Part shown: one piece after another, positions 18,216 to 26,052 of the stretch | Numbering within the stretch: the stretch's first letter is position 1 | Layout: each line of letters starts with the position of its first letter | Assembly: GCF_022899355.1 (NCBI RefSeq) | Contig: NZ_JALJCK010000008.1 | Span: 124,001 to 188,000, forward strand | Direction: 5' to 3' | Source of the DNA: Shinella yambaruensis | GTDB lineage: Bacteria; Pseudomonadota; Alphaproteobacteria; Rhizobiales; Rhizobiaceae | DNA length: 64,000 nt | Translations under genes and position numbers: made by a program | Notes under the pieces: generated by a model | Databases searched by the model: none | Seen by the model: the letters and a program-made list of their open reading frames with translations, nothing else | What the model was told of the DNA's origin: nothing

Positions 18216-19156
18216 CGGGAAGGCCTCAGGATGCCCCATTGGCGGCGGCCGTCCGCCCAGTGCATGAGGGGCAGCACCAGCCGCTGCACGAGGATGACGA
18301 AGCTTGCCACCGCGAGCCGGCCGAGCGCATTGCGCGGCACGCTTTCGAGGAGGTAGCGCTGGGCGGCGTTGAGATCGAGCTGGCCGATCTGCAGGAGGTC
18401 GTCGCCGCGGTCGTAGTCGAGTTCGGCGGCGCAGAAATCGTTGTACTCGGCCTTGCGGTGTTTCGGTGCCGCCTCGAATGTCTTCTTCAGGTTGTCCGAG
18501 CCGCCGGTATAGGCATCGGTGATGACGAAGCGGTCGGCATCGAAGCCGGCCTCCTTGCCGACGCCGAAGACATGGCGATGGCCGGCCATGATCTCCGTCG
18601 CGATCAATTGCTGGCGCAGCGAGCGCCGCGCGCCGCGGGTGGGCGAGGGAAAGACGTCGGAGAAGGTCTCGGCCACCATGCCGGCGACGGCGGGCACCTG
18701 GGTGACGTTGGAAATCCAGAGCGGGCGCAGCTGGTTGCGCAGGAAGAGCAGGAAGCAGGTGAGGCCGTAGAGCACCCACGAAAGGCCCTGGCTGCGCACG
18801 GCGGGGTCGATCATGACGAGGCCGAGATGCAGCACCTCGACCGGCTTTCCCGACAGCGAGAGCGAGATGACCGGCAGCGCATTGAAGGCGACGGGCGTGC
18901 CGTCGGAAACGCGGTAGACGAGCGTGACGATGGTGCGCTGGAGCACGTCCTCGCGCTCGGAGAAGACGCCGTAGTCGAGATCGCCGCCCGGCACCGCCCG
19001 CCCCGCCACCTTGCGCAGCTCCGCCCGCAGCCCGGCGATCTCCCGCTCGGCCATCCACAGGCCGGGAAACTCGACGATCCGGGCGCGAAAATCGGACGAG
19101 GTCTTGAAATCGAGGTCGAGGCGCTTCTTCAGGACGACCGAGATGAGATTGTACAA
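18212..19156 (-). CDS. putative acyltransferase (GNAT-like), first gene of the E1 operon
   Basis: 314 residues. The central part (VLHLGLVMIDPAVRSQGLSW, about residue 110-130) resembles the strand 4 and acyl-CoA loop of GNAT enzymes, with RSQGLS in place of the usual RxxGxG/A. The C-terminal part (residues about 215-314) is a separate region ending in a hydrophobic stretch (LAVASFVILVQRLVLPLM) that may touch the membrane. Family assignment is tentative. The start at 19154-19156 lies just downstream of a RIME-like repeat, and the stop overlaps the E1-like start by four bases. Confidence 0.6.
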   Translation of the reverse strand: MYNLISVVLKKRLDLDFKTSSDFRARIVEFPGLWMAEREIAGLRAELRKVAGRAVPGGDLDYGVFSEREDVLQRTIVTLVYRVSDGTPVAFNALPVISLSLSGKPVEVLHLGLVMIDPAVRSQGLSWVLYGLTCFLLFLRNQLRPLWISNVTQVPAVAGMVAETFSDVFPSPTRGARRSLRQQLIATEIMAGHRHVFGVGKEAGFDADRFVITDAYTGGSDNLKKTFEAAPKHRKAEYNDFCAAELDYDRGDDLLQIGQLDLNAAQRYLLESVPRNALGRLAVASFVILVQRLVLPLMHWADGRRQWGILRPSR

Positions 19157-19290
19157 GGGACCGATCCGATGAACGAGGACACGCGCTGGCCGCAGTGTGG
19201 CGGCCGAGAGGTAAGATTTGGTTTAACGCGGCGGGTAGGTGGTTTGTAAGGGGGTATTGTGTGAAACGCATGGAGCGGGTGCACGGCTGC

Positions 19291-19445
19291 ACCCCCCTCT
19301 GCCCTGCCGGGCATCTCCCCCACAAGGGGGGAGATCGGCAGGAGGCAAGAGCCTTGCCCGATCGGCAACACTGGAGATGGGCGAAACGGCCCTCCATCCA
19401 ATCTCCCCCCTTGTGGGGGAGATGCCCGGCAGGGCAGAGGGGGGT
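19291..19445. repeat. RIME-like palindromic repeat, family A (copy 1)
   Basis: A 155-base element bounded by ACCCCCCTCTGCCCTGCCGG and its perfect reverse complement, with inner arms ctcccccacaagggggg and ccccccttgtgggggag. It fills the 327-base gap between the metallophosphoesterase and the E1 operon. Full copies also occur at 25053, 30634 and 34943. Confidence 0.85.
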
Positions 19446-19483
19446 ATCAGCGTGCACCACGCCCTATCGGGCAGAACGCCCGC

Positions 19484-21109
19484 CTACCTCGACGCCCGCG
19501 CGAGGCTGCGGCCGAGGACGCCGAGGAAGATGGCGAAGAACCGCCTCGGCCCGTCCTCGGCCGCCGGCGTGAGGTCGCCGAAGTGCGCGGCAAGGGACCG
19601 GTAGCAGGCGAGCCTGCCGGGGGCGACATAGGCGGGAGCCGCCGCGGGGGACTGGCGCAGGCAATACCAGTCGACGACGAGATCGAGGAGGGGGATGGCC
19701 TCCAGCAGGCCCGTATCGAGGCTGCCCGGCGGCGTGCCGTCCGCCATCAGCCGGGAGAGATCGGCGAGCGTCATGCGCCGCGCCATGTCCGCCATGTCCG
19801 CCGGCCACTCCTTCGGCAGGAAGCGGTGGACGACGAGGGCGCGCATGTGGCGGTGCAGGAAGTCGCCGTAGTCGCGGGCGGCGAGCGCCGGGTCCGGGGC
19901 ATGGCCGGCACGGGCCTGCTCGGCCCGGTAGAGCGCGAGGAGATCGTCATCGAGCGGCGTTTCGGCAAGCGAGACGGTCTCGACGGACGGCGCCCCATCC
20001 CCCGTCCCGATCACGACGAAGCCGGCGGGAAAGGCGACGAGCGAGGGCACGGCGATGTTGACGAGGCGGCGGCCACCGGCATCGTGGCACGAGCGGGCCT
20101 CGACATGCAGGTGCCCGCTGAAATGCAGCGACAGGCCGGCGGCGGCAAGCGTTTCGGCGACGAGCGGGCGGGGCGTGCGCTTCGCGACGGTCGTTTCACC
20201 GAAGAGCGCGCGCTCGCTGTCCGTCTCGTCCTCGAAGGGATCGAGCACGGGATAGTGGGAGAAGGCGAGGAGCGTCTTGCCCTTGCGCGCCGCCCGCGCC
20301 GCGACATCGGCGATCCAGGCGAGGAGATAGGGTTTGACACGCAGGAGCGCGTTCCAGCCGGCATCGGAACTGTCGAGGAAGGCCTTCTTGCGGGCGATGT
20401 CGCGCCGGCCGTTGCGCGGCTCGAAGACATTGGCGTCGATCATCAGGAGCCACAGGCCGTCCTCCGGCTCGACCAGGTAGGAGGCGTCCACCAGCCGCCG
20501 CACGGTGCCGCCGTCGGCGGAGCGGAGGTCGTGCTCGCGCGCGGCGGGCGCGTCATCGGCGCCGAAGGGCGTTTCGAAATGAAGGTCGCCGGGGCGGCGG
20601 AAATAGCCGAAATCGCCGAGCGCGCGGATGCCTGCCGGCACGCCGTCGCAATACATCTTCTCCGTCACGACCGGATGGCCCGGATCCTCCGCGGCCTTCT
20701 CCGCATCGCTCGTCACCAGCACCGTGCCGCCCCCGGCATGCACATAGCGGGTGTCGCGGTGCTTGCCGAGCGGGCCGAACACGTCGTGGTTGCCCGGTGT
20801 GGCGTAGAAGTTGAGGCCGTGGCGGTCGCGATAGGCGGCAAGCAGCCGCACGAGGCTCGCCACCGTGCCGCGCTGGCCGTCGTCGGTATAGTCGCCGAGC
20901 AGGACGACGTGGCGGATGCCCATGGCGACGATCCGGTCGAGCGCCGCGGGGAGGGCGGTAAAACTCTCGTTGAAGACGCGGGTGGAGCGGACGGTGTCGG
21001 CGAAGGTGCGCACCGTCAGCCTGCGCCCGTTCACGACGATGCCGGGAAAATCGTAGTCGCCTTCGATATCGTGGAAATGGGCGTCCGCGATGACGGCGAC
21101 GCGGGCCAT
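19484..21109 (-). CDS. calcineurin-like metallophosphoesterase
   Basis: 541 residues with all metal-binding motifs of the family in order: DAH (residues 9-11), GDYTDDGQ (about 72), GNHD (about 106), SHYP (about 284) and GHLH (about 330). A helical C-terminal extension of about 150 residues is not part of the catalytic fold. The substrate is unknown; candidates in this context are a nucleotide-sugar or a phosphorylated glycan intermediate. It starts five bases after the methyltransferase stop and is probably co-transcribed with it and the UDP-sugar dehydrogenase. Confidence 0.85.
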   Translation of the reverse strand: MARVAVIADAHFHDIEGDYDFPGIVVNGRRLTVRTFADTVRSTRVFNESFTALPAALDRIVAMGIRHVVLLGDYTDDGQRGTVASLVRLLAAYRDRHGLNFYATPGNHDVFGPLGKHRDTRYVHAGGGTVLVTSDAEKAAEDPGHPVVTEKMYCDGVPAGIRALGDFGYFRRPGDLHFETPFGADDAPAAREHDLRSADGGTVRRLVDASYLVEPEDGLWLLMIDANVFEPRNGRRDIARKKAFLDSSDAGWNALLRVKPYLLAWIADVAARAARKGKTLLAFSHYPVLDPFEDETDSERALFGETTVAKRTPRPLVAETLAAAGLSLHFSGHLHVEARSCHDAGGRRLVNIAVPSLVAFPAGFVVIGTGDGAPSVETVSLAETPLDDDLLALYRAEQARAGHAPDPALAARDYGDFLHRHMRALVVHRFLPKEWPADMADMARRMTLADLSRLMADGTPPGSLDTGLLEAIPLLDLVVDWYCLRQSPAAAPAYVAPGRLACYRSLAAHFGDLTPAAEDGPRRFFAIFLGVLGRSLARASR

Positions 21110-21114
21110 GGGGC

Positions 21115-21600
21115 CTACGCCCGCCTGCGGTAGAGGAAGTAGCGCTTGCTGTCGACGGTGGCGGGCAGCGCCAGGGGCTCCAGCGCCGCGTGGTCGAGCG
21201 GCAGGCCGCTGATGGCGATGCCGCCGGCGCCGAGCGCGCGGGCGACGATGTCGGGCAGCCAGGTCAGCGTGACCGCGTCCTTGTCGTCATAGCCGGTGCC
21301 GATATCGGCGTGGACGAGCGCGGCATCCGTGCCGGCAAAGGCCCTTGCCGTCTCGACGATCTCGCCGAGCACCAGGTCGCCCGGCGGCGGCGTGGAGGAG
21401 GCATGCGCGCCGAGCGCCCGGTCGAAGGCGACGATGCGCCGGCCGGGGAATTTCTCGCGCAGGTGATCGAAGGTCCGGCCGTTGCCGAGGCCGATCTCGA
21501 GGATCGCGCCGTCCTCCGGCAATGGCAGGGCCTGCGCGACATGGTCGATGACGTCGCGCTGGGCGGACATGCGGCGGATGAAGCTTTCGAGGCGGCTCAT
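21115..21600 (-). CDS. SAM-dependent methyltransferase, class I
   Basis: 161 residues from the ATG at 21598-21600. The SAM-binding motif I is EIGLGNGRTFDHL (residues about 35-47), and motif II is FPGRRIVAFDRALG. The protein ends in a short strand (KRYFLYRRRA) and is small for the class. It lies eight bases after the UDP-sugar dehydrogenase and just before the metallophosphoesterase, so the acceptor may be a sugar or lipid head group; this is inferred from neighbours only. Confidence 0.8.
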   Translation of the reverse strand: MSRLESFIRRMSAQRDVIDHVAQALPLPEDGAILEIGLGNGRTFDHLREKFPGRRIVAFDRALGAHASSTPPPGDLVLGEIVETARAFAGTDAALVHADIGTGYDDKDAVTLTWLPDIVARALGAGGIAISGLPLDHAALEPLALPATVDSKRYFLYRRRA

Positions 21601-21608
21601 GCGGGATC

Positions 21609-22952
21609 TCAGGCCTTGAGGATCGTGTCGGCGGCGATGCCGCGCCGGGCGAAGACGTTGCGCGTGTCGACGATCAGCGCGCCCCATTCGGCCAGCGCCG
21701 CATAGTCGACATCGTCATGGTCGGTAGCGATCAGGATCGCGTCGAAGGCGCGGATATCCGCCTCGTCCCAGGCGACCGACGGGCGGCCGCGGAAGGCGCC
21801 GTATTCGCGGGTCGGCGGGATTTCCGGCACATGCGGATCATAGTAGCTCGCCGCGCCGCCGCGCTCCTCGATCAGCTCGATCAGCTTCAGCGACGGGCTT
21901 TCGCGGATGTCGGGCACGTTCTTCTTGTAGGCGAGGCCGATCACCAGCACCTTCGAGCGGCTCAGCGCCTTGCCGGCGCGCCGGTCGAGCGCCTCGGCCA
22001 GCCTGCCCACCACATGGCGGGGCATGGAAGAGTTGATCTCGCCGGCCAGCTCGATGAAGCGGGTCGGCAGCTCGTGGGCGCGCGAGGCCCAGGTGAGGTA
22101 GAAGGGATCGATCGGGATGCAATGGCCGCCAAGGCCCGGGCCGGGATAGAAGGGCATGTAGCCGAAGGGTTTTGAGCTTGCGGCGTCGATCACCTCCCAA
22201 ATGTCGATGCCCATGGCCTCGTAGACGACCTTCAGCTCGTTCACCAGGGCGATGTTCACCGCGCGGAAAATGTTCTCCGTCAGCTTCACCGCTTCGGCCG
22301 TGGCGGTGGAGGAGACGGGCACGACCGTCTTGACCACCGCGCCGTAGAAGGCGGTGACGAGCGCCTGCGCCGCCGCGCCGTCGCCGGCGACGACCTTCGG
22401 GATGGTCGAGGTCTGGAACTGGCGGTTGCCGGGATCCTCGCGCTCCGGCGAGAAGCCGAGGAAGAAATCCGTGCCGGACGTCAGGCCGCCGGCCTCCAGT
22501 GTGCGGCGCACCAGGCCGTCGGTCGTGCCGGGATAGGTGGTCGATTCCAGGACGACGAGCTGGCCGGGGCGCAGCGTCGCGGCGATGTCGCGGCAAGTCT
22601 GCTCCACATAGCGCATGTCGGGGTCGCGGTGGCGCGTCAGCGGCGTCGGCACGCAGATGGCGATGACGTCGCATGCGCCGAGCCTTGAGAAATCGCTCGT
22701 CGCGGCAAAGCGGCCGGCGCGGTGCTCGGCGGCAAGGATATCGCTCGGCACCGCCTCGATATAGCTGCGCCCGGCCTCGATCGCGGTGATCTTGCCGGGA
22801 TCGATGTCGAAACCCGTCACGGCAAAGCCGGCGCGGGCGGCGGTGATGGCGAGCGGCAGGCCGACATAGCCGAGGCCGATGACGCCGACGCGCGCTTCAC
22901 GAGACGTTATTCGGGCCAGCAGCGTCTCGTGGGAAAGCAAGGCAGTTGGCAT
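21609..22952 (-). CDS. nucleotide-sugar dehydrogenase, UDP-HexNAc (WbpA/Tuv-like) type
   Basis: 447 residues from the ATG at 22950-22952. The NAD-binding motif is GVIGLGYVGLPLA (residues 23-35). The catalytic cysteine sits in GPGLGGHCIPIDPFY (about residue 277). Conserved blocks include FSPEREDPGN and KVLVIGLAYKKNVPDIRESP. The GHCIPIDP and NVPDIRESP variants are typical of UDP-N-acetylhexosamine 6-dehydrogenases rather than UDP-glucose dehydrogenase. It makes a UDP-uronic acid for a polysaccharide. It is divergent from a GT4 glycosyltransferase. Confidence 0.88.
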   Translation of the reverse strand: MPTALLSHETLLARITSREARVGVIGLGYVGLPLAITAARAGFAVTGFDIDPGKITAIEAGRSYIEAVPSDILAAEHRAGRFAATSDFSRLGACDVIAICVPTPLTRHRDPDMRYVEQTCRDIAATLRPGQLVVLESTTYPGTTDGLVRRTLEAGGLTSGTDFFLGFSPEREDPGNRQFQTSTIPKVVAGDGAAAQALVTAFYGAVVKTVVPVSSTATAEAVKLTENIFRAVNIALVNELKVVYEAMGIDIWEVIDAASSKPFGYMPFYPGPGLGGHCIPIDPFYLTWASRAHELPTRFIELAGEINSSMPRHVVGRLAEALDRRAGKALSRSKVLVIGLAYKKNVPDIRESPSLKLIELIEERGGAASYYDPHVPEIPPTREYGAFRGRPSVAWDEADIRAFDAILIATDHDDVDYAALAEWGALIVDTRNVFARRGIAADTILKA

Positions 22953-23118
22953 CGGCACTCCGCGCACATATACAGGACCGCGCGTTGAGATGGGAGAGTT
23001 TGGCCGGCCTGTCAACCCTTGCCGTCCGGCCCCGCCGGGCGCGCAGCATGGTGGGCCGCAAAGCCGTGCCGCGGTTCGCGGCGCCAGGGCGACGATGAGA
23101 AAGGGCCTGCGGGCGAGC

Positions 23119-24216
23119 ATGAAGATCGCGTTCTACGCCCCGCTGAAATCGCCGGACCATGCCGTGCCCTCGGGCGACCGGCTGATGGCCCGCCAGCTTA
23201 TGGACTGCCTGAGGCATGCCGGCCATGCGGTCACGCTCGCCTCGCAGCTGCGCGCCTTTTGCGGCGACAGCGACGATGCGGCGGCCTATGCGGCGCTCGG
23301 CACGCGGGCGGCGGCGGAGGTCGAGCGGCTTTCGGCGCGCTGGCGGGCGGAGCGCTTGCCGGACCTCTGGTTCTGCTACCATCCCTATTACAAGGCGCCG
23401 GACCTGATCGGCCCTCCGCTCTGCAAGCGCTTCGGCGTCGCCTATGCCACGGCGGAGGCCTCCTATTCCGGGCGCCGCAATGTCGGCATCTGGCGCGACA
23501 TGCAGGCGCGGGTGCTGGAGGCGGTGCGCGGCGCGGCCGTCAATATCGGGTTCACCGCCCGCGACCGGGCGGGCCTTGCCGCCGCCGCGCCGGATGCGGT
23601 CATTGCGCCGCTGAAGCCCTTCATCGACGCGGCGCCGTTCGCCGGGCAGGCCGCACGGCCGGAGCCGGGCCACCTCGTCACGGTGGCGATGATGCGGGCC
23701 GGCGACAAGCTGGAGAGCTTTCGCGCGCTCTCTGCGGCGCTGCGGCTGATCGAGGATCGGCCCTGGCGCCTTTCGGTGGTCGGCGACGGGCCGCTCAGGG
23801 CCGAGGTGGAAGCGCTGTTTTCCGGCTTTGGCGACGGGCGCATCGCCTGGCTCGGGCAGAAGCCGCAGACCGCGGTGGCGGAGGTCCTGGCCGGGGGCGC
23901 GCTCTATGTCTGGCCGGGCTGCGGCGAAGCCTATGGGCTCGCCTATCTGGAGGCGCAGGCCGCCGGCCTTCCGGTCGTCGCCTGGCGGACGGCGGGCGTT
24001 CCGGAAGTGGTCGAGGACGGCGAGACGGGGCGCCTCACCGCGCCGGGCGATCCCGCCGCCTATGCGGCGGCCATCGCGGCCCTCCTGGACGACGCGGCGG
24101 AGCGCCGGCGCCTTGCGGAAAAGGCCCGCGCCCGCGTGCTTGCCGACCATTCGCTACCGGCCGCCGCCGCGGCGCTGGATGCCATCGTGCGGAACACTGT
24201 GGGAGAGACGGGATGA
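23119..24216 (+). CDS. GT4-family glycosyltransferase
   Basis: 365 residues from the ATG at 23119 (MKIAFYAPLKSPDHAVPSGD); another in-frame ATG at 23095 would add eight residues. The C-terminal half has the GT4 donor site with an EX7E pattern (GEAYGLAYLEAQAAGLPVVA, about residue 272) and VPEVVEDGETG. It should add a sugar from a nucleotide donor at the cytoplasmic face. Its stop overlaps the deacetylase-like start (ATGA). Divergence from the UDP-HexNAc dehydrogenase suggests a shared glycan. Confidence 0.88.
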   Translation: MKIAFYAPLKSPDHAVPSGDRLMARQLMDCLRHAGHAVTLASQLRAFCGDSDDAAAYAALGTRAAAEVERLSARWRAERLPDLWFCYHPYYKAPDLIGPPLCKRFGVAYATAEASYSGRRNVGIWRDMQARVLEAVRGAAVNIGFTARDRAGLAAAAPDAVIAPLKPFIDAAPFAGQAARPEPGHLVTVAMMRAGDKLESFRALSAALRLIEDRPWRLSVVGDGPLRAEVEALFSGFGDGRIAWLGQKPQTAVAEVLAGGALYVWPGCGEAYGLAYLEAQAAGLPVVAWRTAGVPEVVEDGETGRLTAPGDPAAYAAAIAALLDDAAERRRLAEKARARVLADHSLPAAAAALDAIVRNTVGETG

Positions 24217-24947
24217 CGCTGCCTGCCTGCGCAAGACCCCTTACGGACGAGATCGCCCGCCGGGCTGCGGCGGGCAGACCGCTCCGGCTGTGGCTGCGCG
24301 ACGACGATGCGGTGGCGCCGACCGCGGCGCTCGACACGCTCCTGGCGCTGACGGCGCGCCACGCAGTGCCCGTGCTCATCGCCGTCATCCCGGCCTTCAC
24401 CGGCGCGGCGCTGGCGGCGCGGCTGGCCGAGGCCGCGCTGGCGCGCGTGGCGGTGCACGGCTGGGCGCATGAGAACCATGCGGGACCCGGCGAGAAGAGC
24501 CAGGAGCTCGGCGCCCACCGGCCGGCGGAGGCGGTGCTTGCCGAGCTTGGCCGGGGCTTCGAACGGCTTTCCGCGCTCCATGCCGAGCGCTTCGTGCCCA
24601 TGCTGGTGCCGCCGTGGAACCGCATCGCGCCGGCTGTCGTCGACGGCCTGCCGTCCCTTGGCTTCAAGGCACTCTCCGTCTTCGGCCCGGAAAAGCCCGC
24701 GCCGCTCGCCGTGTGCAATACCCATGTCGACATCATCGACTGGCGCGGCACGCGGGGTGCCCGGCCGGCCGAGGCGGTGATCGCCGATCTCGTGCGCGTC
24801 TCGCAGACCCATGACGGCCCGATCGGCCTCCTGACCCACCACCTCGTGCACGACGCGGCGGCCTGGGCGCTGATGGCGCTGATTTTCGAGGCGACGGCCG
24901 GGCAGGCGGGGTGCGTCTGGGAGCGTGCGGAGGATCTGGTCAGATAG
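24213..24947 (+). CDS. polysaccharide deacetylase-like protein (NodB fold)
   Basis: 244 residues, overlapping the GT4 gene by four bases. The motif RLWLRDDDAV (about residue 27) places the catalytic/metal Asp pair, VAVHGWAHENH (about 85) the metal histidines, and LVPPWNR (about 132) the active-site loop. Strand order fits the NodB-homology fold, though the motifs depart from chitin-deacetylase consensus. No signal peptide is present, so a cytosolic sugar or lipid-linked substrate is likely. The same glycosyltransferase-deacetylase pairing is common in rhizobia. Confidence 0.78.
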   Translation: MTLPACARPLTDEIARRAAAGRPLRLWLRDDDAVAPTAALDTLLALTARHAVPVLIAVIPAFTGAALAARLAEAALARVAVHGWAHENHAGPGEKSQELGAHRPAEAVLAELGRGFERLSALHAERFVPMLVPPWNRIAPAVVDGLPSLGFKALSVFGPEKPAPLAVCNTHVDIIDWRGTRGARPAEAVIADLVRVSQTHDGPIGLLTHHLVHDAAAWALMALIFEATAGQAGCVWERAEDLVR

Positions 24948-25052
24948 GGCGGCGGGTTGCCGGGGGCCTCCTCCAGCGCCGCTTTGCCCTTCTGGCGCCG
25001 CTTGCAAGGGCGGTGGGTTGGCGTGCCGGAAAGAGGCGAGGGCGCCATGACC

Positions 25053-25206
25053 ACCCCCCTCTGCCCTGCCGGGCATCTCCCCCTCAAGGGGGGAGATCGG
25101 CAAGAGGTGAAAGCCTCGCTTCATCAGCAGCGCTGGAAAGGGCGAAACGGCTCTCCATCCAATCTCCCCCCTTGAGGGGGAGATGCCCGGCAGGGCAGAG
25201 GGGGGT
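25053..25206. repeat. RIME-like palindromic repeat, family A (copy 2)
   Basis: About 154 bases bounded by ACCCCCCTCTGCCCTGCCGG and its reverse complement; the inner arms read ctccccctcaagggggg and ccccccttgagggggag. It lies downstream of the deacetylase-like gene. Confidence 0.85.
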
Positions 25207-25585
25207 GCCCGCCGCCTGTCGCGCCGCAGGAAACGACTCCCGCAAGTAGCCCACCGTTCCTGCATTGCGCTACATGCCCAGATCGCAGCCTTCGCAGGCA
25301 GCGAGCGGATGATCACAGAAATATGAAGGCGCAAGAGCGCGGCGAAGGCGGCTAGTCCCTTGTTTCTGCCGCAATTCCTTGGCAAATCCAGCCGGCGCCG
25401 CAAGGTGCTTCGCGGAACGGGGTCCTCCCGCCGCAACGGCGGAAAATCCGGCAATGGAACGCCTTTGCAGCGCGCGAAAGGGCTTTCGGAAAAGGATGAG
25501 GAAAGAGGCCGCACGCAGCAGCCATCCGGTCGGCCCGAAAGGGACGTTCAGGAGATGCCGGCAGTAAAGGCCGACGGAGCGGTCC
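25207..25585. other. 379-base stretch without a convincing gene
   Basis: The region lies between a RIME copy and the end of the cyclic-nucleotide-binding gene. Short open frames exist, but none shows domain features or a good ribosome site. No promoter, tRNA or terminator was recognised. Confidence 0.5.
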
Positions 25586-26005
25586 TCAGTGCGCGGTGGC
25601 GAGCCGTTCGCCCATCACGCGCATGGTTTCGGCCATGCTGCGGGGGCAGGACGAGAGGACCTTGAGGAAGCAGTCCTTGCGGATGCGCAGTGCTTCCACG
25701 ACCGTGGAGGCCTTGACGGTGGCATTGCGGGTCGTGCCGCAAAGGATGGCGATCTCGCCGACGACCGAGCAGCTGCCGGTCGATGCGATCTTCTCGTCTC
25801 CCGAGGGCCCTTCCTTGTAGACGTCGACGACGCCCGAAAGGACGACATAGGCGGCATCGCCCTCATCGCCCTGGTGGAAGAGTTCCTGGCCTTCACGGTA
25901 GCTCACCCGGTCCGAAGCGAAGGCGAGCAGTTTCAGCTTGCCTGCATCGATGCCCGAGAACAGCGGGACCCGTCGTAACATCTGCACTTCGTCGTTCAAG
26001 ATCAT
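25586..26005 (-). CDS. cyclic-nucleotide-binding-domain protein
   Basis: 139 residues from the ATG at 26003-26005, preceded by a GAGGCGG ribosome site. The whole protein is one CAP-type beta-roll: VPLFSGIDAGKLKLLAFASD, YREGQELFHQGDEGDAAYVV, then the phosphate-binding-cassette region (CSVVGEIAILCGTTRNATVK). In the cassette, GEIAIL and RNATV match the GE...RxA pattern. There is no DNA-binding domain, so it is a stand-alone sensor or a regulatory subunit. It follows the ABC-exporter-like gene by 47 bases and is the last gene of the nine-gene block. Confidence 0.85.
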   Translation of the reverse strand: MILNDEVQMLRRVPLFSGIDAGKLKLLAFASDRVSYREGQELFHQGDEGDAAYVVLSGVVDVYKEGPSGDEKIASTGSCSVVGEIAILCGTTRNATVKASTVVEALRIRKDCFLKVLSSCPRSMAETMRVMGERLATAH

Positions 26006-26052
26006 AACAGTCAACCGCCTCGAATTCCGGTTATCTGATCACTTCATACCAG

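Noticed and set aside
25360-25665. Possible small gene in the gap before the cyclic-nucleotide-binding gene
   Set aside because: Basic, low-complexity product, no ribosome site, and it overlaps the end of a well-supported gene on the other strand.
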